A stretch of 64,000 nt of DNA. Source: Micractinium sp. NFX-FRZ (lineage: Eukaryota; Chlorophyta; Trebouxiophyceae; Chlorellales; Chlorellaceae). The notes beneath the pieces are model-generated. The model saw only the letters and a list, made by a program, of their open reading frames with translations, was not told the origin of the DNA and did no database searches. The position numbers were made by a program, and so were the translations under genes. The stretch spans positions 62,001 through 126,000 of the forward strand of contig JAPTJF010000021.1 in assembly GCA_029339195.1 (NCBI GenBank). The letters run 5' to 3'. Of this stretch, positions 23,801 to 34,031 are shown piece by piece. Numbering within the stretch: position 1 is the stretch's first letter; every line of letters begins with the position of its first letter.

Positions 23801-26800
23801 GTTTCTGCTGGACCCCCGACCAATGCGCTTGCCCCCCCATCCCCACCCACTCATCACCCCCACCACTCGATGGACACGCCCACTCATCACACGCACCACT
23901 CGTTGGGTGCACCCACTCTTTACCCCCACCCTCCCACCCACCCCGCCCTGCTGCCCGCCCCACCTCCAGGTTTGGGTAGATGCGCCTGAGGTCGTGCTGC
24001 TGCAGCTTCATGCGGATGTGCTCCGTGATCAGGTCGATCGCCACCACGTTGTCGCCCCTGCACCCCGGGGAGCACAGGGCCAGGTTGGGCGGGTGATGAT
24101 GGCAAGGTGCATAGAGGGGCGAGAGCGGGAAATTGCGGGCGGTGCGGTGGCAATGTGCGCTTGCCGGTGACCTTGAAGGAATCAGAGTTGTGCAGTTGTA
24201 CAAGGCACACAGGAGGATGCCGGGCAGGCAGTACCAGAGGCACGCCAGCAAGCAGCAAGGTACAGCAGCCAACGGCAGAGCACCTCCATCCCTCTCCACT
24301 CCAAACGCAGGCTGACTGACCAAACATCAGCTGGGTCTCAATAAACACTTACGCCGTGTTGCAGCGGTGCCACGGGATGATGATGTCCGCAAACTTCCGG
24401 CTGGGTGCCACGTACTGGTCAAAGGCCGGCTTCACAAACTTGGTGTACTGCTCAATCACACCGCCCACGTCGCGCCCGCGTACCGCCACGTCGCGCTGGA
24501 TCCTGCCGAGAGGGAGTGGGTGCGAGGTAAAGCGAACATGTAAACACACAGAGTCTGAACACTGCGGCACAGTCAAGCAAGTTTGTGCGTGCTTCCTAAA
24601 CCGTCGACCGCCGATGCACCGAGGACGATGTGTATTTTGCCCAGGAGCTGTCTTGGTTACATCGCTCCCCGCAGCACACACACACACACACACACACGCC
24701 CACCTGCGCGCCAGCCGCACGTCGTCGTCTGTGTCCACATACACCCGCATGTTGAGCATGCTGCGGATCTCCTCCATGTGCAGCACCAGGATGCCCTCGA
24801 TGATGACCTGGCACAGCAGGGCACAGCAGGGGCAGCAAGTTGAGCAGCCCGCACAATGGCGCAGCCCATGAGCATGGCGGCAGTCTCGTGGAAACCCTGC
24901 CACCGCACGCATGTCAGGAACAGGTGCGCAGTCCCCAAGGGCGGGCACGCAGGCGCCAACGTGCGTTGGATGTACCAGCTGGCGCCAGCTGGCGAGCTCA
25001 CCACATCGGCGGGCGGCACCCGCCGCGTCTCTGGGCTGCGCTGGTGCGTGGTGAAGTCGTAGACTGGCACCTCAACAATGCGCATCTCCTGCAGGGAGCA
25101 AAGGAGCACAGCACAGCGTGGTGAGAGGGCAGAGCCGGTGCTGTGTTGGTACGTGATCTGGCCTACAGGGAACTCAAAAAATGCGCAACCCCCGCAGCGA
25201 GGCCGAGAAACAAGCAGAGAGCGCTGGACAGGCGTACAAGTCCTCCCCGGCCCTCCACCCCTAGCTCCTTGGCCAAGCCAAACCCACGGGCAGGCAGGCA
25301 GACAGGCAGGCAGGCGGGCAGGCAGGCAGCGGCCTCTAGAAACCACCTTGAGCACACCTTGAGCTCCCTGAGGCACTTCACTATGGCCTCCCGGTCAAAG
25401 GCAGAGGGGGAGTCAAAGTTGTAGTCTGCAACAATGGCAGGGGGCGCAGGTCACTGTCGTTAGGCTGACTGAAGACCTGTTGATAGATAAATGATCTGAT
25501 GATTAGTCGCATCTCTGGCGGCGCATGCCGGCACACAGGCATCAGGGTGGCAGTGCGATGTCGGCAGGTGCGAGGCGCATCTGCTCTGTCCAACTCAGCA
25601 GTCCAACCACCTCCCCGCCCGCCCCGCCCGCTCACTCACTCTTCACATCCTTGAGCTCTTCCTCGCCCAGGTTGCGGTAGAATGAATCCTGGCTCAGCAT
25701 CACTACGCACTGGTCTGTGATGGGAGCAGGGAGGAGGCGGCATAGGGGGGTTGGCAAAGAGGGCGGTGGTTGGGGGGGGGGACAGCGGCACAAGTTCATG
25801 CATGAAGGCAGCGCCAGCACGCAACACGCGGCAAAACCGTGCGGGGGGAATGTGGCAGTACGACGCTCCATGGGTGCACCAGGCAACGCCGGACTTTCAC
25901 ATCTGGATTGCGCAAGAAGTGAAGGGCAAGTGGTCTGAGCTGCTGACGTATGCCAGCGAGGACAAGCTGGTCAAGATGCGGACCGACTATGGCCTCAACA
26001 TGGAGTGGCTGCCGTTTGAGCAAGGCGAGGCGGAGCCGCGCACCTGCACCACCGCAGAGGTAGGCCCGTCCTACCCGCCGGCCAACTCCCAGCCCCTCAA
26101 TGAGTGCAGCCAGACAAGACAAAAAACAAGAAGAACAAGAACGTTGATTGATTCTTAAACAACACACTTTTCGATATCTCACCTGAGCACACCGCACCGC
26201 ATGACCTTTGATCCAAAACCAAAACCCAACCACCCTCCCCAACTGCCACCGCAGGAGCTGCGGGAGGTGCACAAGTGGTGCCGCGAGCAGCTGCCCACCA
26301 TCGACCCCGCCCCGCTGACGGTGGCGGAGTACGACACGCCGGTGAGCCTGCAACTGCCCAGCCTCTCAACCCTCAGCCAGCCCCACAGCATCACTCTGCC
26401 TGTCAGCCCTCAGCCATCCTTGCAGCAGCAATCAGCCTCAGCCCTCAACCAGCCTCACCTGGACTCAACTTCAGCCCTCAGCCACCCTAACGGCAGCAAT
26501 CAGCCTCAGCCCTCAACCAGCCTCACCTGAACTTCAGCCCTGACTTTCCTGCCTCTGCTCAGCTGTTGCATGCGACTCGGCCCCATTCAGTCCCTCACAA
26601 CACACCCAGCCCTCCCCTACCCCCACCCACCCGCCCCCCCGCAGGAGGGCCTCACGTACTGGGCCAACAAGAAGGCGCGCGTGACGACGCGGCACCACCG
26701 CCAGCCGCTGCTGCACGAGGTGGCGGCGGATGCAGCTGCTGCGGCGGCGGCAGCGGCGGCTGGAGGCGGCGCAGCTGCTGCGGCGGCTGCGGCTGGCTGC

Positions 26801-27719
26801 GGCGCAGCTGCGGCTGCTGCGGCGGGCGAGGAGGAGGACGAGGTGGAGGACGAGGAGGCGGAGGCGCTGGCGCTGCTGGCGGCAGAGGAGGAGGAGCTGG
26901 AGGCGCCCGTGTGAGGTGGCCTTGCCTGAGCTGATATAATCCTACCTGAGCTGGTACAGTACTTCGTGAGCTGGTACAGTTCTTTCTGAGTTCCAATCCT
27001 ACCTGAGTTTGCACTTGTACCTGACTGTACCATATGTGCGTAACTTGCACCTGTACCTGAGTGTACCATATCTGTACCATGTACCGCACAACACACACAC
27101 CCCAACAATGAGTCACTCACCATGTAGCCGCTGGACAATCTGGTCACAGATTACAGTCTTCCCTGCAGCTCAGGGAGGGGGTGCCAGCGGGAGCAGGCAA
27201 TGCAGGGGTCAGAAGGGTACCACCGAGAGCGTGCGATGCAGGCGCCAAGAGGGTGCAAGCACACGCAGGAACGTACTGACCAGGCCTGGCAGCAAGCAAA
27301 GAATGAACCATGGCTGCATTGCTCAGCGGTGACCGGCAGAGATATTGCAGCAGGTTGAGGGATGGTGAGCATGGGCAGGGCACAGTTTCAGCAGCACGCA
27401 ACCGGCGCTGTGCCACCCGCCCTTCCAGTGCCCTCGCCACCAAAACAGGGAGCCAGCAAGTGGCGTTGCACTCACCAGATGCTGTGCCGCCCGCCACTCC
27501 GATGATGAAAGGCTCGTTCCTGTGGCCGCGCCCTGCACCCCGGTGCGGGCTGCCGCCAGAGCAGCAGCTGTCGGCGTCCCACTGCCCGCTGTAGTCCCGT
27601 GTCAGACCGTTGGCGCTGCCCGTCCGGCCGGTGGAGACGAGCAGGCGGGACAAGTCTCCGCTGCCACGGCTGCCTGTGCTGCCCGCGCGGCCCCGTATCT
27701 GCTGGTGCCAGTCAAACAT
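20815..27719 (-). CDS. UKL: Uridine kinase / uracil phosphoribosyltransferase, copy A (left)
   Basis: Bifunctional pyrimidine-salvage enzyme of the plant UKL/human UCKL1 type: an N-terminal uridine kinase fused to a C-terminal UPRT. Fifteen exons: 27719-27476, 27162-27121, 25714-25640, 25425-25358, 25088-25002, 24807-24704, 24502-24353, 24057-23964, 23532-23393, 23234-23076, 22687-22561, 22219-22173, 21847-21790, 21476-21411, 21018-20815 (554 codons plus stop). The kinase shows P-loop GVAGGTASGKT (residues about 74-84), MLSQDSFYRNL, EGILVLHMEEIRSMLNMRVY and GGVIEQYTKFVKPAFDQYVA. UPRT starts near residue 289 (VIPSNFQIRGMHTIIRD) and has PRPP-loop VLVMDPILGTGGSA, IAAPEGIHTLC and C-terminal VVPGVGNFGDRYF. 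The start is an ATG before FDWHQQIRG; the frame is open further upstream. The intron after KILVHR uses a GC donor. The stop comes about 50 Leu/Cys-rich residues after the usual UPRT end. Intron 2 hosts an antisense gene. Confidence 0.9.
21025..21057. repeat. G-rich tract with a 16-base G run (a splice polypyrimidine tract)
   Basis: The plus strand has several G blocks ending in 16 consecutive G at 21042-21057. On the transcribed (minus) strand this is an almost pure C tract directly before the acceptor of the last exon of copy A (exon starts at 21018), so it is the polypyrimidine tract. The G strand could form a quadruplex. Confidence 0.8.
24675..24697. repeat. CA dinucleotide microsatellite
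   Basis: An uninterrupted CA run of about 11 units lies in the intron of copy A directly after the donor at 24703. Confidence 0.9.
25802..26914 (+). CDS. Hypothetical protein nested in intron 2 of uridine kinase-UPRT copy A
   Basis: Three exons join in phase: 25802-26059, 26255-26341, 26645-26914, giving 204 residues with GT-AG boundaries. The first 150 residues look like a normal globular domain (DFHIWIAQEVKGKWSELLTY, then ELREVHKWCREQLPTIDP and EGLTYWANKKARVTTRHH). The C-terminus is a polyalanine stretch followed by an acidic Glu/Asp tail ending LEAPV. I do not recognise the family. ATG 25802 is the first in-frame start; a second, before WQYDAPWVHQ, is possible. The gene lies wholly between host exons 25640-25714 and 27121-27162 on the opposite strand. 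No TGTAA signal was found between its stop and the host exon. Confidence 0.65.
26425..26529. repeat. Perfect 37-bp direct repeat
   Basis: The same 37 bases, starting GCAGCAATCAGCC, occur at 26425-26461 and 26493-26529 with no mismatch (68-base period), inside intron 2 of the nested gene. Shorter CAGCCCTCA-type variants surround them. Confidence 0.9.
26931..27110. repeat. Degenerate short repeats (CCTGAGCTGGTACAG and GTACCATAT types)
   Basis: Between the end of the nested gene and host exon 27121-27162 the sequence is AT-richer and made of variants of CTGAGCTGGTACAGT (two near-copies at about 26946-26980) followed by CACCTGTACCTGAGTGTACCA-like units, with GTACCATAT twice. No coding potential is seen. 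Confidence 0.7.
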
Positions 27720-28368
27720 GCTGGTGCCTGCGGGCTCCTGGAGCGCCGCTGCCGCCGCCGCCGCCGCCAGCGGCGGCTTCTGCTGCTGTGGCGCCGCCGT
27801 GGTGCCTGCTGCTGCCGTACCTGGGGCGGTGGCCCGCACCTGCCTTGCCGCCCACGCTGCTTTATGCAGCAGGCAGGGCAGTGGGTGCGCCCACTGAACT
27901 GCGATCGACGACCGCTTTCAAGGGAGGGGCTCCGCAAGGGGGAGACCTCCGCCCAGGTGCGCTGGAAGGTTATTCAACGTGGATGCAACGCCGGTGGTGC
28001 ACTGTCGGGGACCCAGGCTGCTCTGTGCCTCTATTGCTGCGCAGTGCAGGGCCACATGCGCTTCCCCCAATGTGACGGCCCTATTGAACCAATTTACACG
28101 CAGGGGAGCGTCGGCACAGATCGCCGGCAGCGTGCGCAAGGGGGGGGAGGAGCTGCCGCCGGCGCCAGCAACGCCAGCTCAGCCAAATGCAAGGCGGGGC
28201 ACCAAGCTACCCAATGGAGGCAGGGCAATAATGAGCAAGGTAGAAAATGTGAGTCATGCCGAGGAATCAAGCGTGTGCATCAGTGTCAAGCAGGCAGAGA
28301 AAGCATTGAGAGGCCACAGGCGCCGGCCAACCCGCTGGCAGGACGAGGCACCCCGCCACTCCGCCCCC
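27720..28368. other. Spacer between the two uridine kinase-UPRT copies
   Basis: About 650 bases hold the promoter and leader of copy A and the 3' UTR of copy B. The frame upstream of the copy A start stays open toward 27839 but contains no ATG before 27719. Confidence 0.6.
28094..28098 (-). terminator. Candidate TGTAA poly(A) signal, copy B
   Basis: TGTAA on the minus strand lies about 270 bases after the copy B stop codon, a typical distance. Confidence 0.4.
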
Positions 28369-31300
28369 CTAGTCGCAATAGAACCTGTCGCCCCACTCTC
28401 CCACGCCTGCATCGAGGAGGAGAGCAGGCACATGCCGTGAGCTAGTGAGCTAGCAAACGGGTGCGGCACTTCAACGGTACCGCCGCCCCCGGCTGCCCCG
28501 CCAGCTTGCCCAACAGCCAAGACACGTGGTGCTCTCACAATTTCCCACTCCCGCCTACCGCCCCTCCCACTTCTCCCCACCCTCGCCAGCCCCACCACGG
28601 TCATCCCCGCCCACCCCGCCACGTCAGCACCCCAGCATCCGTGCAGAGGTGGCACCACAGGACATTCCTCCATTACTGCGTCAAGCTTGCCGGTCAACAC
28701 CCAGCATCTCATCCCCCTGCCCTGCCATAGCACCCCCACCGTGCCACATCACCACAAACTTGCACCACTGGAAGCTGTTGACACTGCAACCAACACAACT
28801 CACTACCCTGTCACATGACTCTGGCCTGGCACATGACCCGCCCGCCACGTCACCACCCCGTGCTGACCTGGCACCACATGGAAGTTGTCCATCCCCTCGT
28901 CAATCTCGCTGGTCAGCACCCGCATGCGGGGGTAGGCGCCGCAGATACGGTGGATGCCCTCGGGGGCGGCAATCACCGTGAGGAACAGGATCTTGCCCTC
29001 GTCCACCCCCTTCTCAAGCAGCACCTGCAGCGTGCAAACGTGTTAAAGAGGGAACACAGTTTTGAAATGGAAGGGAGCAATCAGGAACAGCACAGGAAAG
29101 GGTGGCACGTGTTCTCCTCATCAACCCCCTTCTCAAGCAGCACCTGCGGGTGGGGCGGGCCCCAGGCACAGGGGTTCCGTTGTTAGACAGAATTGGCCCC
29201 GCTCTGGACAGGCGCCCACTCGTGCCGTGAGAAAGAGGACCGTGCAGAGTGGCTGAGTGAGAGAGAGGGGCGGGAGAAGGAAGGGGGAGAGACGTGGCAG
29301 GAGCGACGGAGATGAGGAGCAAGCGAGGAGTGCGGCTTTTGGGCACGGCGGGAAAGCGCACACCCTCACAACACCTCCCGCACCACCTGCAGGGCAGGCG
29401 CGCCAGCAGTGGAAACACCCCAGGCCGCAGCATGCAGCCCGTGCTTACCTGGATGGCGCGCGCCGCCGAGTTGCCCGTACCCAGGATCGGATCCATGAGC
29501 ATCACGTACCGCTCTGCAATGTCTGTGGGCAGCTTTTCGTAAATCAACTCCTTCTCCACCTGCCGCTGATGTGCTGGCACCACGCCGCTGCTGCTGCAGG
29601 GGCGCCGGGAGCCCGCACCGCCCTCGCCGTCGCCAGCCGACGCTGCGCTGCTGCTGCGGCGGTGGTGAGCCGGCCCGGGCGAGGGCGCAGGCGAGGGTGC
29701 AGCCTTTGGCGCCGCCGCCGCCGGCTCTGCCGGTGCAGCCCCGCCACCGCCGCTGCTGCTGCTGTTGCTGTCGAGCGGCACCGGCGGCTTGCTGGGGGTG
29801 GACGTGAGTCGCGATTCGCTCGTCACATGCTGCATGCTCGACCACACCTTCTCCCTGCGCAGAGCAAGCGGGCAGCAACAGGTCCCGTGAGGATCCATGA
29901 GCTTGCTGCTGCATGCCCTGCAAAGCCCTGCTAGGCACAGGTCAGGCAGCAGGTGGCCATGATAGGCAGGACGCAGGGGCCAAGGCGTAACAAATGTCAA
30001 GCCCACTCTGCTTGCCAGCATTTATTTGCCCACCGCACCTGTTCATCCATGCACACCACCCAGGCTCACCGGTGCACCGTAGCCCCCACCACCATGGTGC
30101 CTGCCGCTTGCGGTCCCGGTTGCCAGCATGCACCACGACGCCTGCCCACCCCCACACCCAACACCCACCGTCTTCCCCCAACCACCCCCAGGCCTCCTTG
30201 CCTGTGCACCAGGATCTTGCCAATCTTGATGCCCTTGCAGCACGCCCTCAGCGCGTTCTCCATGCTCTCCCCGCTGCGGATGATGCTCACGCCGCACAGC
30301 TTCTTGGCAAAGTCCACGCCCACGTACTGATGGCCCGTGGGGGTCACCACGCTCTTCTCCGCAAACGGCAGGTAGCCCAGGCCCGCCTCCACCACCTGGC
30401 GAGGGGAGGGAGATCAGCAAACGCACGAGGAGGTCAGCAACGGGAAAGTAACCAGGCCTTTATCACCGCCTGCACACGGGGGAATGTGCCAAGAAAGGGG
30501 CGGGGTTTGGTGCTGGTTTGTTGTTGTCTTGGCCTTGCTGCCAAGAAACAAAGCATTCCTGGCACGCGCCCGCCACCGGCCAGGGGAGAGGAGCGGCCAA
30601 GCAAGGTACACAAGTCCAGGGACTCAGTAGCCTTCAACCCAAATCGCCCACTGCCGCGACGCAGGCACCTCACCAGGCGGAGGAGGCGGTCGGCGTAGAA
30701 CACAAAGTCTGCCTTGTGCGTGGTGCGGTCCCGGATGATGGTGTGCATGCCGCGCACTTGGAAGTTGGAGGGGATGACCTGCAGGGTGGTGGTGGGAGGG
30801 AAGGTTTGGCTGATGTCCTGCCTTTCTTTCAACCGCTCGTTGTGGGATGTGCATGCCCCGCACTACCTGAGGGGATGACCAAGCAAAAAGAAAGGGGCAG
30901 GGAGCAAGAGGGGCGAGCTGGGGGACAGGACTGGGCAAACTCACAGGGTGACCGGATTTCAGTGACAGGCAGCAAGTTCCAGAGAAGGGTGGAAGGTGTA
31001 GGAAGGGAGCGCAGGGGAGCGCACGTAGCGCAGCGGCCGGGCCTCTCTTTTGACAGCCCACTGTCGGTGAGTGAGGCAGGGAAGAGCATGCCACCAACCC
31101 CGCCCTGCGCCGCACCTCCAGGTTTGGGTAGATGCGCCTGAGGTCGTGCTGCTGCAGCTTCATGCGGATGTGCTCCGTGATCAGGTCGATCGCCACCACG
31201 TTGTCGCCCCTGCGGTGTTGGTTTGTGCAATGTTTGGAGGTGGAGCAGGCGGGTGGTGGGCGGGTGAGCAGAGGGGGTGGGTAAGCGGGGAGCAGTGGGA

Positions 31301-34031
31301 GAAAGGGTGAATTGAGGGGTGGCAGGATCAGGAGCGGGAGGCAAGCCAGTGATCCAGCCGTGACGGGTTGGGCTGAGCACGGCATAGGTCGTGGGCAGCC
31401 AGCGGAAGGCCAGAGGGGCAGGCCAGGGCACTGCTGGGGCAAACGCAGCTCATGCCATCACACACCGCTGGCAGGCAACTCCATCAGTGGGCGCACCTGG
31501 CCCACGGGATGATCACGTCGGCAAACTTCCGGCTGGGTGCCACGTACTGGTCAAACGCCGGCTTCACAAACTTGGTGTACTGCTCAATCACGCCGCCCAC
31601 GTCACGCCCCCGCACCGCCACGTCGCGCTGGATCCTGCACAGGAGGGGGTGGGGCACAGGGCAAGTGCGCGGGCATGCTGAATGGGGGCGGGCACAGCAC
31701 AGGGAATTCGGGACTGGTGGGGGCCACCATTTGGTCGCGTTTGCAGCAGCTCGCGAGACCGCCGCCTCACCCGCCCGCCTCTCCGCCAGTGCAACCCGGC
31801 ACACCTACCAGCGCGCCAGGCGTCATTGTCCGTGTCCTGCACCCTCAATCTCGGCATGTCCCGCATCTCACCGTGCCGCCCCACCCAGCCCGCCCTTCTG
31901 CCTTCCCAACCACAGCACCTCACACCCGACATTGCCCGCCCACCTGCGCGCCAGCCGCACGTCGTCGTCTGTGTCCACATACACCCGCATGTTGAGCAAG
32001 GCTCGGATCTCCTCCATGTGCAGCACCAGGATGCCCTCCAGCACAACCACGTCTGCGGGCATCACCCGCCGCGTCTCCAAGCTGCAGGGCAACAGACAGG
32101 CGGGCAGCACGCATTGAGGGACGGCGGGGGTCGGCAGCAGGATGCCCGGTGGGACCAAACCATTGGCAGACACACCACAGATACAGAGAAAAGGAGGCGA
32201 GAAGTGGAAGAGGCATAACCTGCGGCCCTGCCACCCTTGCTCTCCTGCGGCAGGGCCGTGCCTCCCACGACAGATGTGCCCCGCCTGTGCCGCCGCACCA
32301 CCTGCGGCTGTGCCCGCCCCCGCGCCGCACCCCTTACCCTGGTCTGCTGTCCGCCCCTTGTGAAAGCCGACACGCTCCTCAGCTGTCGTGTTTGCTGACA
32401 GGTGTACAATCCTCAAGTTGCAAAAGAAGCAGTGCAGTTTACGGACGCCTCTCACCTGCGGGAGTGTGTGGTGAAGTCGTAGACGGGCACGTCGTAGGGC
32501 TGCCCCGCCTTGAGGGCGGACAGGCAGGCCAGCAGCGCCTCCGAGTCAAAAGCCTCTGGCTTGTCAAAGTTGTACTCTGCAGGGGGCAAACGCGACGCAA
32601 GCGAGACATTGTGTGCAAAGCAGAGGGGGACGCGGAAAGGGAGAAAGGGCACCCCAGCGGGGCCTCGGTGTCGGTAGCGCCTTGCGCCTGCCACACCTGC
32701 ACTCTGCAGCATGCAGCTTGCAGGGTGGCAAAAGAAGGTCCTTCTTTGGCCGGCGGCGCGCAAGCCCCACAACCAGGGCCTGGCCGGCCAGCCAGGGACA
32801 TGTGTCGCTCCAGGTGGGCGCCCAGCTGTCGCCAGCTGTCGCCAGCCAGCAGGGCCGCCACACCCGCCACACCCTTCAGGTTGCCCCGCTCCTCCTCGGT
32901 GAGGCTCTTGTAGAAGGAATCCTGCAGGGGGGGCGCGCACACTTGACTGTCACGTGTGTGGCTCCCAGCCCTGGCCGTGCACCGGCGGCTTGTGGGTCAG
33001 CAGGGGTTAGGGGCGCGATACGCATTCAGCTTTTCGTCAAAAGAATGCTCCCCTCTTCTTGCAGGCACGGAGGCACAGCTTCCGCGCACGGGTGCTGGGC
33101 GGAAGCTGTGCAGCAGCGGAGGGAATGCAGTGGCACTGGCACACCAATATGCATTAGGTTCCACCTCGATGCCCCCAGTAAGCACCCAGAATGCGGCAAC
33201 ACAGGGGATGCAGTGCAGGGGAGCACGTTGGGCATGCCCGTCGTGCTTACGCCCCACCCTGCCCGCCGCCAACCATGCGTGCGCCACACCTGTGCCAGCA
33301 TCACCACGCTCTGCTCCTGAAGCCGTTGGATGATCAGATCGCACACTGCACCCACAGAGGAGGGAGGCAGCAGGGCGGTGCCGAGCGCAAGGCAAGCGGC
33401 AGGGTGGAGAGCACCTGAGCAGGGCAACGAGAGCGTGAGCCTGAGGCGGGCAGGTGCCTGCACCGGCTGCCGGCAGGCTGGCCTGGTGTGATGATTGGCG
33501 GCTGCAGGTGTGGGCAGCTGTTGCTGAGCCATGGGGCCGACAAGCGGGGCAGCAACCTGTCTGTGCGACTACTTGAGGCCATGGGCTGGCATGGGGTGGC
33601 CCCGGGAAGCTCACCAGTGGTTTTGCCTGCAGCATAGGGTGGGGGGACCAAGAATTAGACAAGGCATGCCAGAGACCACCAGACAGACAAGGCATGACGA
33701 GGGCCAAGACACAGGGGTCCCCCCCACACACACAGACAAGGTGCGGCGACAGGCAGGGAGGGCACCCTGCATAGGCGGCACCCCGGCAGGCAAGCAAGCC
33801 AGCTGCACGCGGCGGGAAGCAGGGATGCATGGCACTGCTCGGCAGCTCTATCCAGCCTGCGCTATTGCACTCACCAGACGCCGTGCCGCCCGCCACGCCA
33901 ATGAGGAAAGGCTCCGACCGGTGGCTGCGTCGCGCCGACCGGCGCGCGGGGCTGTCGAGCGCCCAGCTGTTGGCCCTCGAGGTGCCATCCAGATCCAGGC
34001 CCTGCATCTCTGCTGCCAGGGGGTCCTCCAT
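28369..34031 (-). CDS. UKL: Uridine kinase / uracil phosphoribosyltransferase, copy B (right)
   Basis: Second, tandem UKL-type gene, same strand, upstream of copy A. Thirteen exons: 34031-33875, 33626-33615, 33345-33290, 32921-32873, 32576-32456, 32081-31944, 31634-31497, 31209-31116, 30778-30674, 30395-30202, 29854-29449, 29024-28868, 28406-28369 (554 codons plus stop). Exon 2 is a 12-base microexon carrying the GKTT of the P-loop (GVAGGTASG + KTT + VCDLIIQRL). Other signatures: EGILVLHMEEIRALLNMRVY, GGVIEQYTKFVKPAFDQYVA, VRGMHTIIRDRTTHKADFVF, MLMDPILGTGNSAARA and the end VVPG + VGEWGDRFYCD. A low-complexity insert of about 100 residues (Ser, Pro, Ala, Gly) sits in the UPRT domain between KILVHR and KELIYEKLPTDI; copy A has about nine residues there. 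The intron after KILVHR uses a GC donor, as in copy A. Confidence 0.91.

Noticed and set aside
23603..23941. ORF across CACCCACTCATCACCCCCACC-type sequence
   Set aside because: Lies in an intron of UKL copy A and is a degenerate C-rich repeat, not a gene.
28254..28868. Apparent loss of the UPRT C-terminus in copy B
   Set aside because: A short last exon at 28406-28369 restores VGEWGDRFYCD in the right phase, so copy B is complete.
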